Assembly: GCF_001427525.1 (NCBI RefSeq)
Contig: NZ_LMGU01000001.1
Span: 496,001 to 560,000, forward strand
Direction: 5' to 3'
Length of the DNA stretch: 64,000 nt
DNA from: Microbacterium sp. Root61
GTDB lineage: Bacteria; Actinomycetota; Actinomycetes; Actinomycetales; Microbacteriaceae
A program made the position numbers and the translations under genes. Below are positions 9,377 to 19,122 of this stretch, piece by piece. Position 1 is the stretch's first letter; every line of letters begins with the position of its first letter. The notes under the pieces are model-generated. The model was not told where the DNA came from. It worked only from the letters and a program-made list of their open reading frames with translations, and searched no databases.

Positions 9377-11458
9377 GTGACCTCTGAGTATTCCGCCCAT
9401 CATCTGCAGGTGCTCGAGGGCCTTGAAGCCGTTCGCAAGCGCCCCGGCATGTACATCGGGTCCACTGATTCCCGCGGTCTGATGCACTGCCTGTGGGAGA
9501 TCATCGACAACTCGGTCGACGAGGCTCTCGGTGGCTTCGGCAGTCGTATCGACATCGTCCTGCACGCCGACGGAAGCGTCGAGGTGCGCGACCGCGCCCG
9601 CGGCATCCCGGTCGACATCGAGCCGCGTACGGGGCTGTCCGGGGTCGAGGTCGTCTTCACGAAGCTGCACGCCGGCGGCAAGTTCGGCGGCGGTTCCTAC
9701 GGCTCGTCGGGCGGTCTGCACGGTGTCGGGGCATCCGTCGTCAATGCGCTGTCCGCGCGCCTCGACGTCGAGGTCGACCGCGGCGGCAAGACGTGGGCGA
9801 TGTCGTTCCACCGCGGTGAGCCCGGCAACTTCTCCGGCCCCACGCCCGACGCGACGTTCACCCCGTTCGAGAAGAGCTCCGAGCTGCGGGTCGCCGGCAA
9901 GGCGGCGAAGGGCGTCACGGGCACGCGCATCCGGTACTGGGCCGATCCGCAGATCTTCACCAAGGACGCGCACTTCCACCTCGACGAGCTGGAGCAGCGC
10001 GCGCGCCAGACGGCGTTCCTCGTGCCCGGTCTCGAGATCGTCATCCGCGACGAGCGGCGCATCGGCGCCGGCGAGGACGCCGTCGAGACCAGCTATCGCT
10101 TCGACGGCGGCATCTCCGAATTCGCCGACTTCCTGGCTCCGGATGCCGCGATCACCGACACCTGGCGCCTGACCGGCACCGGGACCTTCACCGAGACCGT
10201 GCCCGTGCTGCAGCCCACCGGCGCGATGATCCCGACCGAAGTCGAGCGCGAGTGCGTCGTCGACGTCGCGGTGCGATGGGGGACCGGCTACGACACGGTG
10301 ATGCGCTCGTTCGTCAACATCATCTCGACGCCGAAGGGCGGCACCCACCAGCAGGGCTTCGAGGCCGGGCTGATCAAGGTGATCCGTGCGCAGGTCGATC
10401 AGAACGCCCGCCGTCTGAAGGTAGGCAACGACAAGCTCGAGAAGGACGACATGCTCGCCGGACTCACGGTCGTGCTGACCGTGCGTCTGCCCGAGCCCCA
10501 GTTCGAGGGCCAGACGAAGGAGGTCCTCGGCACGCCGGCGGTCCGCCAGATCGTGTCGAACATCGTCAGCCGCGAGCTGGCCGCACGCTTCACCTCGGCC
10601 AAGCGCGACGACAAGGCGCAGACCTCGCTGCTGCTGGACAAGGTCGTCTCCGAGATGAAGGCGCGTATCTCCGCGCGCACGCACAAAGAGACGCAGCGCC
10701 GCAAGAACGCGCTGGAATCCTCGTCCTTGCCGGCGAAGCTCGTCGACTGCCGCTCCAGCGATGTGGCCGACTCCGAACTGTTCATCGTCGAGGGCGACTC
10801 GGCGCTGGGCACGGCGCGCGCCGCCCGCAGCAGCGAGTACCAGGCGCTGCTGCCGATCCGCGGCAAGATCCTCAACGTCCAGAAGGCGTCGATCAGCGAC
10901 ATGCTGGGCAATGCCGAATGCGCCTCGATCATCCAGGTGATCGGAGCCGGCTCGGGCCGCTCGTTCGACCTCAGCGCGGCCCGCTACGGCAAGGTGATCC
11001 TGATGAGTGACGCCGATGTCGACGGCGCGCACATCCGCACCCTGCTGCTGACGCTGTTCTTCCGCTACATGCGCCCGCTCATCGAAGAGGGTCGGGTCTA
11101 CGCGGCGGTACCGCCGCTGCACCGTGTCATCGTGATGAACCCGGGTTCCAAGCCCAACGAGACGATCTACACGTACTCCGAGCCCGAGCTGCACGCTCTG
11201 CTGGCCAAGCTGACCAAGTCGGGCAAGCGCTGGCATGAGCCGATCCAGCGGTACAAGGGTCTCGGCGAGATGGACGCCGATCAGCTCGCGACCACGACGA
11301 TGGACCGCGCCGGACGCACACTGCGTCGCGTCCGCGTGTCGGATGCCGAGCAGGCGATGTCGGTCTTCGAGCTCCTCATGGGCAGCGACGTCGCGCCGCG
11401 CAAGGAGTTCATCGTGGAGTCCTCCGCAGGCTTCTCCCGCGAGCGCATCGACGCGTAA
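9377..11458 (+). CDS. parE: DNA topoisomerase IV subunit B / type II topoisomerase ATPase subunit
   Basis: 693-aa ATPase subunit of a type IIA topoisomerase. The N-terminal GHKL ATPase shows RPGMYIGST, EIIDNSVDEALGG (ATP/Mg Asn-Glu motif, near residue 40) and GGLHGVGASVVNALS. The C-terminal TOPRIM part shows FIVEGDSALGTARAAR near residue 470 and ILMSDADVDGAHIRTLL near 541. The start is GTG at 9377; an upstream in-frame extension lacks coding features. It faces parC tail to tail rather than preceding it in an operon. Whether it is ParE or a second GyrB is decided by its parC partner, which suggests ParE. Confidence 0.93.
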   Translation: MTSEYSAHHLQVLEGLEAVRKRPGMYIGSTDSRGLMHCLWEIIDNSVDEALGGFGSRIDIVLHADGSVEVRDRARGIPVDIEPRTGLSGVEVVFTKLHAGGKFGGGSYGSSGGLHGVGASVVNALSARLDVEVDRGGKTWAMSFHRGEPGNFSGPTPDATFTPFEKSSELRVAGKAAKGVTGTRIRYWADPQIFTKDAHFHLDELEQRARQTAFLVPGLEIVIRDERRIGAGEDAVETSYRFDGGISEFADFLAPDAAITDTWRLTGTGTFTETVPVLQPTGAMIPTEVERECVVDVAVRWGTGYDTVMRSFVNIISTPKGGTHQQGFEAGLIKVIRAQVDQNARRLKVGNDKLEKDDMLAGLTVVLTVRLPEPQFEGQTKEVLGTPAVRQIVSNIVSRELAARFTSAKRDDKAQTSLLLDKVVSEMKARISARTHKETQRRKNALESSSLPAKLVDCRSSDVADSELFIVEGDSALGTARAARSSEYQALLPIRGKILNVQKASISDMLGNAECASIIQVIGAGSGRSFDLSAARYGKVILMSDADVDGAHIRTLLLTLFFRYMRPLIEEGRVYAAVPPLHRVIVMNPGSKPNETIYTYSEPELHALLAKLTKSGKRWHEPIQRYKGLGEMDADQLATTTMDRAGRTLRRVRVSDAEQAMSVFELLMGSDVAPRKEFIVESSAGFSRERIDA

Positions 11459-11472
11459 CCCGCCGCCGCACA

Positions 11473-11520
11473 GACGAAAGCCGGATCACCGCGGAGAACC
11501 GCAGCGATCCGGCTTTCGTC
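11473..11520. terminator. Bidirectional terminator between parE and parC
   Basis: 15-bp arms GACGAAAGCCGGATC (11473-11487) and GATCCGGCTTTCGTC (11506-11520), with a second inner GCGG/CCGC stem. Located between convergent stops. Confidence 0.85.
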
Positions 11521-11528
11521 GATGCGAG

Positions 11529-13997
11529 CTATTGGACCGCGGTGCCGATCGCGCCGATGACGCCGTCCAGCGGCTGGCCCGAGGCATCCCGCTTCGCGCC
11601 CACTTCAGGCAGATCGCGCACGGCGCCGTCCGGTCCGACGGCGCGCACGGGCGACTCACCGGCCCAGGCCAGCGTGATGGTGTCTTCGCCCTTCAGGAAG
11701 CGCTGGGCGCGCACCCCGCCGGTGGCCCGGCCCTTGGGCGGGAACTCCTCGAGCACCGAGACCTTGCCGGTTCCGGCATCCGCTCCCGGAAGCGCCTGCG
11801 ATGTGCCCGCGATCGTGACGACGACGGGATCGGATGCCTCGGGGCCGACGACGCCGAAGAACACGACGCTCTCGCCCGCAGTGATGCGGACTCCGGCCAT
11901 GCCGCCGGCAGACCGGCCCTGCGGGCGTACGGACGAGGCATCGAACCGCAGCAGCTGCGCGTCCGAGGTCACGAAGATCAGCTCCGCGTCATCCGGCGCG
12001 ACGGCGGCGCCGACCACGCGGTCGCCCGGCTTCAGCGCGATGATCTCGATGTCGTGCTTCGGACCGATCTCGCTCGCGGCGAGGCGCTTGACGACGCCCT
12101 GGAGCGTGCCGAAGGCCACGGGCGGGTTCTCGGCGAGCGGCACGAGCGCGATGGCGTGCTCGCCGCTCGCGAGCCCGAGGTACTGGTCGGCGCGGGTGCC
12201 CGCGGCCGGCTGCACCGAGTTGCCCGGGACAGACGGCAGGTCGACGGGGGAGAAGCGCACGAGGCGCCCGGCGGAGGTCACCGCACCCAGGTCGCCGCGC
12301 GTGGTGGTGTCCACGGCGGAGCGGATCGCGTCGTGCTTGGAGCGACGGGCCGGCGTCACGATCCCGCCGCCGGGGACGTCGGCCGCCATCTCGGCGCGCA
12401 CCATGCGACCGGTGGCCGACAGGTATACGCGGCAGGGCGCGTCCGCGATCTGGAGGTCGGCTGCCGCTGCCGCGCGCGAGCTGCGCGCTGCGACGGGGCC
12501 ACCGTTGAGCAGGAGGGTGCGGCGGGGCGTCCCGTAGGTCTCGGCCGCGGCATCCAGCTCGCGTGCGACGAGCGCGCGCAGCAGGATCTCGCTGCCGAGG
12601 AGCTCTTCGAGCTGTGCGATCTCGGCCAGCAACGCGTCGCGTTCGGTCTCGAGCTCGATGCGCGAGAACCGCGTCAGTCGACGCAGGCGCAGTTCGAGGA
12701 TGTACTCGGCCTGCACCTGGGAGAGGTCGAAGACACTGATCAGGCGGGTGCGGGCCTGTTCGCTGTCGTCCGAGGAGCGGATGACCTGGATGACCTCGTC
12801 GATGTCGAGGATCGCGACCAGGAGTCCCTCGACGAGGTGCAGGCGTTCGCGGCGGCGGTCGAGGCGGTACTGGCTGCGTCGAGTCACCACGCGGATCCGG
12901 TGGTCGACGTAGACGCGCAGCAGTTCGCGCAGACCCAGGGTCTGGGGCTGCCCGCCGACCAGGGCGACGTTGTTGATGCTGAACGAGTCCTCGAGCGGGG
13001 TCAGCCTGTAGAGCTGTTCGAGCACGGCGTTGGGATCGAAGCCGGTCTTGATCCCGATCACGAGACGGAGACCGTGGTGGCGATCGGACAGATCCGTGAC
13101 GTCCGCGATGCCGGTCAGCTTCTTGGAGTTGACCGCATCCTTGATCTTCTCGATGATCCGCTCGGGACCGACGAGGTACGGGAGCTCGGTGACGACCAGG
13201 CCGGTGCGACGCGGTCCGAGCGGTTCGATCGAGACCTTGGCGCGCGTCTTGAAGCTGCCGCGACCGACCGTGTAGGCATCTTTGATCCCGTCGAGGCCGA
13301 CGATGATGCCGCCCGACGGCAGGTCGGGGCCGGGCACGAACTCCATCAGCTCTTCGACGGTCGCGTCCGGGTTGTCCAGGAGATGGATGGCGGCGCCGAC
13401 GACCTCGATGAGGTTGTGCGGCGCCATGTTGGTCGCCATACCGACGGCGATGCCGGTCGCGCCGTTGACGAGCAGATTGGGGAACGCCGCAGGCAGGACC
13501 TCGGGCTGCTGGAATTGCCCGTCGTAGTTCGGGATGAAGTCGACGACGTCTTCGTCCAGGTCCGCGGTGAGCGCGAGCGCGGCAGGAGCGAGACGGGCCT
13601 CGGTGTACCGCGAGGCGGCGGGACCGTCATCCAAGGATCCGAAGTTGCCGTGTCCGTCGACGAGCGGCACGCGCAGCGAGAACGCCTGCGCGAGACGCAC
13701 CAGCGCGTCGTAGATCGGCGCGTCGCCGTGCGGGTGGAGCTTTCCCATGACCTCGCCCACGACGCGGGCGCTCTTGACATGTCCGCGTTCGGGACGCAGC
13801 CCCATCTCTGCCATCTGGTACAGGATGCGGCGCTGCACCGGCTTGAGTCCGTCCCGGGCATCCGGAAGGGCGCGGGAGTAGATCACCGAGTACGCGTACT
13901 CGAGGAAGGACCCCTGCATCTCGGTCGAGACATCGACGTCTTCGATGCGCTCCGGAGCTCGATCCTGGGCGGGGGACGGGGGCGGTGTTGCGGGCAT
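11529..13997 (-). CDS. parC: DNA topoisomerase IV subunit A
   Basis: 822-aa breakage-reunion subunit of topoisomerase IV. The catalytic tyrosine is Tyr131 in [10 protein letters not shown]. The quinolone-determining segment reads [13 protein letters not shown] (residues 88-100), with Ala93 at the position of E. coli GyrA Ser83 and Asp97 at Asp87. The winged-helix and tower domains are followed by a C-terminal beta-propeller region of about 300 residues. ATG at 13997; the opening 20 residues are Pro/Ala-rich. It is separated from parE by a strong hairpin and is divergent from the phosphodiesterase gene. Confidence 0.93.
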   Translation of the reverse strand: MPATPPPSPAQDRAPERIEDVDVSTEMQGSFLEYAYSVIYSRALPDARDGLKPVQRRILYQMAEMGLRPERGHVKSARVVGEVMGKLHPHGDAPIYDALVRLAQAFSLRVPLVDGHGNFGSLDDGPAASRYTEARLAPAALALTADLDEDVVDFIPNYDGQFQQPEVLPAAFPNLLVNGATGIAVGMATNMAPHNLIEVVGAAIHLLDNPDATVEELMEFVPGPDLPSGGIIVGLDGIKDAYTVGRGSFKTRAKVSIEPLGPRRTGLVVTELPYLVGPERIIEKIKDAVNSKKLTGIADVTDLSDRHHGLRLVIGIKTGFDPNAVLEQLYRLTPLEDSFSINNVALVGGQPQTLGLRELLRVYVDHRIRVVTRRSQYRLDRRRERLHLVEGLLVAILDIDEVIQVIRSSDDSEQARTRLISVFDLSQVQAEYILELRLRRLTRFSRIELETERDALLAEIAQLEELLGSEILLRALVARELDAAAETYGTPRRTLLLNGGPVAARSSRAAAAADLQIADAPCRVYLSATGRMVRAEMAADVPGGGIVTPARRSKHDAIRSAVDTTTRGDLGAVTSAGRLVRFSPVDLPSVPGNSVQPAAGTRADQYLGLASGEHAIALVPLAENPPVAFGTLQGVVKRLAASEIGPKHDIEIIALKPGDRVVGAAVAPDDAELIFVTSDAQLLRFDASSVRPQGRSAGGMAGVRITAGESVVFFGVVGPEASDPVVVTIAGTSQALPGADAGTGKVSVLEEFPPKGRATGGVRAQRFLKGEDTITLAWAGESPVRAVGPDGAVRDLPEVGAKRDASGQPLDGVIGAIGTAVQ

Positions 13998-14071
13998 GTG
14001 GTTTCCGGGCCTCGGGTGAACGGTCGTACTGCACAGAGGGCCCGTCCCGCCGGTGTGCGAGACTGGCCCCG

Positions 14072-15202
14072 ATGTCCCTCAGCCTACCCGCGGACCACCC
14101 ACACGCCCGGAGCCTCACCGGTGTGCTCCCGCAGCTCCTGTCCTCCCTGCGGGGCGAATCCGACTGGTTCGCCCCGGCATCCAGCGCCATCGTCTTCGTC
14201 GTCGACGGCCTCGGTGCGCGCAATCTCGCGGTTCGCGCGGGTCATGCGCGATTCCTCGCCGCGGCCATGACGAAGAAGGACGTCGCCCGTACGGTGTTCC
14301 CGTCCACGACGGCGGCCGCGCTGACGAGTCTGCTGACCGGCACCTGGCCGGGGGAGCACGGCATCGTCGGCTACCGGGTGCGGGTGCCGGGCACGGACTC
14401 GGTTCCGAACCAGCTCAAGGGCTGGGAGACCGACCGTCTCTCGCCGACCACCTGGCAGCGTGCGCAGCCGCTGTTCGAACGCGAGTCCGATGCGGGGCGC
14501 CCGACGTTCGTCGTCTCGCGTGCCGAGTACGTCGGGTCGGGGTTCACCGAAGCCACCCTCCGCGGTGCACAGTTCGCGACCGCGGACGATGTGGGCGATC
14601 GCGCGCGGATCGCCGCGGACCTCGCGAACAGCAACCCGGGCAGTCTCGTGTACCTGTACGTGCCCGACCTGGACGGCCTCGGTCACAAGCTGGGCTGGGA
14701 GTCGGATGCGTGGGCGGCGGGCCTGGAGCGGGTCGACAGCGCCGCACGGACCCTGTCTACGGCCCTCGCACCGGGCGTCGGCGCGATCGTGACCGCCGAT
14801 CACGGCATGGTCGATGTCCCCCGGCACCGGCACCTGCTGCTGTCGGAGGGATCGGAGCTGCTCGACGGCGTGCGCCTCATCGGCGGCGAACCGCGGATGC
14901 TGCATCTTTACGCCGAGGACGGCGCCGCCGAGCGGGTCGCCGAGGTGTGGCGCGCGTCGGAATCGTCACGTTCCTGGGTCATCACGCGCGATGAGGCGAT
15001 CGCCGCCGGCCTGTTCGGCCCGGTCGTGGACATCGCCGTGCGCGATCGCATCGGAAACGTCCTGGTCGCGCCGCGTGCCGCCGTCGCGTACTACGACGAC
15101 CGCCTGTTCGACAAGGCCGCCCAGAAGATGATCGGACAGCACGGCTCGCTCACCGACGAGGAGCGGACCGTTCCGCTCGTGCGCCTGGGAGCGTTCGCCT
15201 GA
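14072..15202 (+). CDS. Alkaline-phosphatase-superfamily phosphodiesterase / nucleotide pyrophosphatase
   Basis: 376-aa metal-dependent phosphodiesterase of the nucleotide pyrophosphatase type. Metal ligand Asp45 sits in [12 protein letters not shown]. The nucleophile threonine is in [17 protein letters not shown] (Thr79/Thr80). Further metal ligands are in [13 protein letters not shown] and [11 protein letters not shown]. No signal peptide or transmembrane segment is visible, so it appears cytoplasmic. ATG at 14072 has no ribosome site; a degenerate GAGACT seven bases upstream would fit a leaderless start. The substrate is unknown. It is convergent with sepH, with 7 bp between the stops. Confidence 0.8.
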   Translation: MSLSLPADHPHARSLTGVLPQLLSSLRGESDWFAPASSAIVFVVDGLGARNLAVRAGHARFLAAAMTKKDVARTVFPSTTAAALTSLLTGTWPGEHGIVGYRVRVPGTDSVPNQLKGWETDRLSPTTWQRAQPLFERESDAGRPTFVVSRAEYVGSGFTEATLRGAQFATADDVGDRARIAADLANSNPGSLVYLYVPDLDGLGHKLGWESDAWAAGLERVDSAARTLSTALAPGVGAIVTADHGMVDVPRHRHLLLSEGSELLDGVRLIGGEPRMLHLYAEDGAAERVAEVWRASESSRSWVITRDEAIAAGLFGPVVDIAVRDRIGNVLVAPRAAVAYYDDRLFDKAAQKMIGQHGSLTDEERTVPLVRLGAFA

Positions 15203-15209
15203 GAGCGGT

Positions 15210-16274
15210 CTAGTTCTCGTCCGTGCGGGCGCCGAACACGATCTCGTCCCACGACGGCATCGACGTGCGGCCCTTGCGCCGGCCCGCCGCCTCATTGGCG
15301 GCCGCTGTGCGCTCGATCTCGCTCTGCGCGGGTGCCTCGGGCTCGGTGTTCTCGCGCGGAGATTCGACGTAGCCCGGCTCGAGCGCGTCGAACAGTGCCA
15401 CGGGTGACTGCGAACGCGCGGAGGGTGCGCTGGTCGTCGTCTCGATGCCCGGGAGCGGCTCGCGCTGGCCACGACGGCGCCGCAGCGCCTCGAGCAGGTC
15501 TGCGGTCTCTGCCGAGGTCACCGTCGTGTCGGGAGCACGCTTGATGGCCGCCTGCTGCACCGCGCGGGTGACGGGGGACGGCACGTCCGGAGTCTCCATG
15601 TCGGCTTCCGGGTCCGGCATACGTCGCGGTCCGAATGCGGCGCTGTCGAAACGTGACTCGTCCTTCGCGAGCGGCACCTCGAGGGCGCGCAGCCGGGGGA
15701 TCAGCCCTTCCGGCAGCGATCCCTGACGCGAGAGCTGAATGGCGTCGGCGTTCTGGGGCGACAGCGTCGTGCGGCGCGGGTCGAAGCCCCAGCGCGCGTC
15801 GTGGTCGACCTCGTTCGCGGTGAACTCGAGCTTGACGACCCACCCGGTGGGCTCTTTCCAGCTCGTCCAGCGCTCACCGCTGGCACCGGCCTCGGCCAGC
15901 TTCGCGCGGACGGCCGCGCCGAAGGTCGGCAGGGCGTCCGGCTCGAGCTCCGCACCCAGCAGGACGGGGACGGACAGTGCCTGGCCGACGATGTGCTCGC
16001 GCTCGGCGATCACCGGCCCCTCGAAGCGAACGATGTCCTCGATGCGGGCATCGAGGAGCTTGGCGGTCTCCTCGGTCGAGAGCCCGGCGCGGATGTGCGC
16101 CTGGATCTCGCGGGGGCTGGGTCGACGGTGCGGGGCATCGCCTTCGTGCTCGCGACGTGCTCGGCGGAGCTCGCCGCGCAGCACGTCATCGATGGCGAGC
16201 GAAAATCGTTCGCCCGACTCGGTCGCGAGGACGAGCGCGTCGTCCTCGGTTCCGATGACTTTGAGCTGTTCCAT
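15210..16274 (-). CDS. sepH: Septation protein SepH
   Basis: 354-aa actinobacterial cell-division protein; SepH homologues promote FtsZ ring assembly through an N-terminal DUF3071 domain with a helix-turn-helix-like segment. Here that domain spans about residues 1-165 (PSPREIQAHIRAGLSTEETA). A disordered middle follows, then the conserved basic tail GRRKGRTSMPSWDEIVFG near the C-terminus. ATG at 16274 has GAGAGG eight bases upstream. It is divergent from the DUF4193 gene, a conserved actinobacterial arrangement. Confidence 0.92.
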   Translation of the reverse strand: MEQLKVIGTEDDALVLATESGERFSLAIDDVLRGELRRARREHEGDAPHRRPSPREIQAHIRAGLSTEETAKLLDARIEDIVRFEGPVIAEREHIVGQALSVPVLLGAELEPDALPTFGAAVRAKLAEAGASGERWTSWKEPTGWVVKLEFTANEVDHDARWGFDPRRTTLSPQNADAIQLSRQGSLPEGLIPRLRALEVPLAKDESRFDSAAFGPRRMPDPEADMETPDVPSPVTRAVQQAAIKRAPDTTVTSAETADLLEALRRRRGQREPLPGIETTTSAPSARSQSPVALFDALEPGYVESPRENTEPEAPAQSEIERTAAANEAAGRRKGRTSMPSWDEIVFGARTDEN

Positions 16275-16409
16275 GCGAAACGCCTCTCCGATCCGGCGGT
16301 GTGCTGGCCATGTTGTCACAGTGCGGCGCCGCGGCCGGGAATATCGCGGGCGTGCCGCGAGTTTCACGCTCGTGCCGGCCCCGGAATTCACTCGCGGTGA
16401 AAGTTGCAT

Positions 16410-16438
16410 TTGCGAAAAGGCGTGGGGTCGTGCAAACT
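16410..16438 (+). promoter_or_regulatory. Candidate promoter for the DUF4193 gene
   Basis: TTGCGA (16410-16415), a 17-bp spacer and CAAACT (16433-16438). The leader would be about 50 nt, with GGGAAG as a distant ribosome site. Confidence 0.4.
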
Positions 16439-16494
16439 ATGGCCGCCCGCAGGGGCAACGAACACAAGATTCTGGGAAGTAGAGACGCTAACGC

Positions 16495-16788
16495 ATGGCC
16501 ACGGATTACGACGCCCCCCGCAAGACCGAGGACGACAGTGAGTCGATTGAGGCCCTCAAGGAGCGTGTTCCCGACAAACTCTCAGGTTCGGTCGACGTCG
16601 AAGACGCCGACAACCCGTCCGGCTTCGAGCTGCCCGGCGCGGACCTGTCCGACCTCGAACTCGATGTCGTCGTCCTGCCCGCGCAGGAAGACGAATTCAC
16701 GTGTGCGAACTGCTTCCTCGTGAAGCACCGTTCGCAGCTCGATCACGAAGGCTCCGACGGCCCGATCTGCACGGAGTGTGCAGCGTAG
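16495..16788 (+). CDS. DUF4193 family zinc-ribbon protein
   Basis: 97-aa acidic actinobacterial protein of the DUF4193 family. The first 60 residues are rich in Asp/Glu and start MATDYDAPRKTEDD. The C-terminus carries two CxxC pairs (CANC about residue 63 and CTEC at residues 92-95) that should bind one zinc. Function is unknown. The gene lies between sepH and the DUF3093-dut cluster, as in many Actinobacteria. Its 3' end overlaps the end of the convergent DUF3093 gene by 46 bp. Confidence 0.9.
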   Translation: MATDYDAPRKTEDDSESIEALKERVPDKLSGSVDVEDADNPSGFELPGADLSDLELDVVVLPAQEDEFTCANCFLVKHRSQLDHEGSDGPICTECAA

Positions 16789-17255
16789 GACTGCTCGCGA
16801 CGGATGGCCGCGACCAATCGGTCCGGCGTCCGCGAGGAGATGACCCAGGACGGCGTCGGATCGTCCGGGTCGGTGATCTGAATCACCGCGATACCGTCGA
16901 TGCCCCCGCGCAGCATGTGCCACGAGCGGGGGTGGAGACCAGGACCGCGCGCCATCCGCGCGTCCTCACCGGTGTGCGTCTGAGCGTCACCGAGCCAGCG
17001 CACCTCGATGCGCGCGCGACCGACGCGCAGCCAGCCGTCGCGCACTTCGACGATGGGCGAACCCGCCACCATGAGCGCGACGATCGCGACGCCGACGACC
17101 GCGCCGATCACCAGCGCCAGGGTGGTGTCGATGCGCACGAACACGAGCGCGACCATCGGCGCCGCCACTGCGGCACTGATCATCAGCCAGAGCGACGGGC
17201 TCAGGCGTTCGCGGTACGTGACGCGCGATTCTCGTCGGATACTCCGCATTGCCAT
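16743..17255 (-). CDS. DUF3093 family membrane protein
   Basis: 170-aa protein with two adjacent transmembrane segments near the N-terminus (LWLMISAAVAAPMVALVFV and LALVIGAVVGVAIVALMVAG) and a cytoplasmic C-terminal domain with GWLRVGRARIEVRWLG and TPSWVISSRTPDRL, which match DUF3093. Function unknown. Three in-frame ATGs exist (17270, 17255, 17249); 17255 is chosen because GAGGG lies eight bases upstream. It is divergent from dut with only 18 bp between the starts, so the two promoters must overlap. The 3' end runs 46 bp into the DUF4193 gene. Confidence 0.82.
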   Translation of the reverse strand: MAMRSIRRESRVTYRERLSPSLWLMISAAVAAPMVALVFVRIDTTLALVIGAVVGVAIVALMVAGSPIVEVRDGWLRVGRARIEVRWLGDAQTHTGEDARMARGPGLHPRSWHMLRGGIDGIAVIQITDPDDPTPSWVISSRTPDRLVAAIRREQSYAAHSVQIGPSEPS

Positions 17256-17261
17256 CTGCAC

Positions 17262-17267
17262 TACCCT
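17262..17267 (+). promoter_or_regulatory. -10 box for dut (leaderless)
   Basis: TACCCT ends six bases before the GTG at 17274 and overlaps the 5' region of the divergent DUF3093 gene. Confidence 0.5.
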
Positions 17268-17273
17268 CATTGC

Positions 17274-17729
17274 GTGACCGAAACCGTGGATGTCCTCATT
17301 ATCGCCCCCCAGGTTCCGGCCTACGCGCACCCCGGTGACGCGGGGGCGGACCTCGTCTCGGCCGAAGCGCTCCGCCTCGAACCCGGACAGCGCGCGTTGG
17401 TGGGAACCGGAGTGCGCATCGCGCTGCCCGACGGCTACGTCGCCTTCGTGGTTCCCCGCAGCGGTCTGGCCACCAAGCACGGCATCACGATCGTCAACTC
17501 GCCCGGCACAGTGGACGCGGGCTATCGCGGCGAGCTCAAGGTCACGCTGCTGAACACCGACACCACCGAGGCCTACGACATCGCGGTCGGCGATCGCATC
17601 GCCCAGCTCATCGTGATGCCGGTCTCGCGTGCACAGTTCATCCCGGTCGAGGAACTCCCGGAGAGTCTCCGCGGAGCGGGGGGCTTCGGCTCCACCGGGT
17701 ACACCACCGATCGAGGAGTTCAAGCATGA
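17274..17729 (+). CDS. dut: dUTP diphosphatase
   Basis: Trimeric dUTPase that hydrolyses dUTP to dUMP and pyrophosphate, keeping uracil out of DNA and feeding dTMP synthesis. The 151-aa length is typical. The five family motifs are visible: AGADL (motif 1), PRSGLATKHG (motif 2), GTVDAGYRGELKVTLLN (motif 3, uracil pocket), GDRIAQLIV (motif 4) and the C-terminal RGAGGFGSTG arm (motif 5). GTG start with a leaderless -10. The stop overlaps the next ATG (ATGA). Confidence 0.97.
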   Translation: MTETVDVLIIAPQVPAYAHPGDAGADLVSAEALRLEPGQRALVGTGVRIALPDGYVAFVVPRSGLATKHGITIVNSPGTVDAGYRGELKVTLLNTDTTEAYDIAVGDRIAQLIVMPVSRAQFIPVEELPESLRGAGGFGSTGYTTDRGVQA

Positions 17730-18340
17730 CCGACGCAACAACCCCCGACGAATCGGGCGCCGAGAGCGCGCCCGCACCGACGTCGCTCAACCGCGCCGCC
17801 GACGGACCGTTCGACGAGTCCGAGGCCAACCCGGTCCGCCCGTACATCGACCTCGGCGGCATCAAGATCCTCCCGCGCGAGGGGCTGAATCTCCGCCTCG
17901 AGGTCGAGGAGCAGACCAAGCGCATCGTCGCGGTGGGTCTCGACTACGCCGACTCCACGTTGCAGGTCCAGCCGTTCGCGGCGCCGCGAACGAGCGGACT
18001 GTGGGAGGAGACGCGCGAGCAGATCCGCGCCCAGATCCGCCAGCAGGGCGGCCGTGTCGAGGAGCGCGAAGGTCCGCTCGGACCGGAGCTGCTCGCCGAG
18101 GTACCCGTCATCGCCGGAGCGGACGGCGTCGCAGGCAAGCGCCTTGCCCGCTTCATCGGCGTCGACGGACCGCGCTGGTTCCTGCGCGGTGTGATCGGCG
18201 GCGCGGCGGCCAGCGACGTGGATGCCGCAGCCAAGGTCGAGGATCTCTTCCGCTCGATCGTGGTCGTGCGCGGCGGCACCCCGATGCCTCCCCGCGACCT
18301 GATCCCGCTGCGCATGCCGGCGACCCCGGGCGTGGCGTGA
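17726..18340 (+). CDS. DUF3710 family protein
   Basis: 204-aa soluble actinobacterial protein of the DUF3710 family, regularly encoded after dut. Its N-terminus is disordered; the conserved part begins at PVRPYIDLGGIKILPREGLNLRLEVEE, and a second conserved block is RWFLRGVIGG. Function unknown. ATG overlaps the dut stop, and its own stop overlaps the next GTG, so it is translated in a coupled dut-DUF3710-DUF3159 unit. Confidence 0.9.
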   Translation: MTDATTPDESGAESAPAPTSLNRAADGPFDESEANPVRPYIDLGGIKILPREGLNLRLEVEEQTKRIVAVGLDYADSTLQVQPFAAPRTSGLWEETREQIRAQIRQQGGRVEEREGPLGPELLAEVPVIAGADGVAGKRLARFIGVDGPRWFLRGVIGGAAASDVDAAAKVEDLFRSIVVVRGGTPMPPRDLIPLRMPATPGVA

Positions 18341-19119
18341 GCGATCCCGACACCCGCGATCCGGACGACCGCGCCGCCGGCAGTGGCGACGCGCCCGGCC
18401 TGACGCCGCCGGCACCCGAGGCATCCGCATCCGAGCTCCTCGGAGCCGCCCTCGGCGGTGCCGCCCGGCGCGCCGGACTCGACCCCTCCGAGGGCAAGTC
18501 CACCGGGCATGTGGTGTGGAAGGCGATGGGCGGCTGGCGCGGCATGCTCGAATCCGTCCTGCCCGGCCTGATCTTCATCGTCGTCTACACGGTCACCATC
18601 GATCCGGCGACCGGCGACGGAAACCTCTGGCTGTCGCTGGGGCTCTCGCTCGGGATCGCCGCGGTGTTCACCGTGGTGCGCCTGATCATGCGCCAGCCGG
18701 TCACGGCGGCGCTGAGCGGCCTGATCGCGGCGGGCGTCGCTGCAGGGTTCGCCGTGTTCACCGGCGAGGCGAGCAACAACTTCATCCCCGGGTTCGTCAC
18801 CAACGTCATCTACGGCTCCGCGTTCCTGATCTCGGCGCTCATCGGGTGGTCGCTGATCGGCCTCGCTGTCGGGTTCCTGATGAACGAGGGCACCGCGTGG
18901 CGGCAGGACAAGCGCAAGAAGCGCGTGTTCTTCTGGCTCGCCATCGCCTGGGCGGGATTGTTCGCCGCGCGCCTGATCGTGCAGCTGCCGCTGTATTTCG
19001 CGGACAACGTCACCGCGCTCGGCACGTTGAAGCTCATCATGGGCCTGCCGCTGTTCGCGCCGCTCGTGGCAGTGACATGGCTCGCCGTGCGCGCGCTCTA
19101 CCCGCCGACCCCAAAGTGA
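18337..19119 (+). CDS. DUF3159 family membrane protein
   Basis: 260-aa integral membrane protein of the DUF3159 family. After a 50-residue acidic N-terminus there are about six hydrophobic segments, beginning with MLESVLPGLIFIVVYTVTI and ending with LKLIMGLPLFAPLVAVTWLA. The family is confined to Actinobacteria and sits downstream of DUF3710. A transport or envelope role is often assumed but not shown. GTG start overlaps the upstream stop. Confidence 0.88.
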   Translation: MSDPDTRDPDDRAAGSGDAPGLTPPAPEASASELLGAALGGAARRAGLDPSEGKSTGHVVWKAMGGWRGMLESVLPGLIFIVVYTVTIDPATGDGNLWLSLGLSLGIAAVFTVVRLIMRQPVTAALSGLIAAGVAAGFAVFTGEASNNFIPGFVTNVIYGSAFLISALIGWSLIGLAVGFLMNEGTAWRQDKRKKRVFFWLAIAWAGLFAARLIVQLPLYFADNVTALGTLKLIMGLPLFAPLVAVTWLAVRALYPPTPK

Positions 19120-19122
19120 TAC

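Noticed and set aside
9302..11236. 644-codon open frame antisense to parE
   Set aside because: Mirror of a conserved gene in GC-rich DNA; no ribosome site or domain.
11235..14270. Open frame of about 1000 codons on the plus strand opposite parC
   Set aside because: It has no motifs, low-complexity Arg/Ala/Asp composition and lies wholly antisense to a clear parC; GC-rich codon use leaves such frames open.
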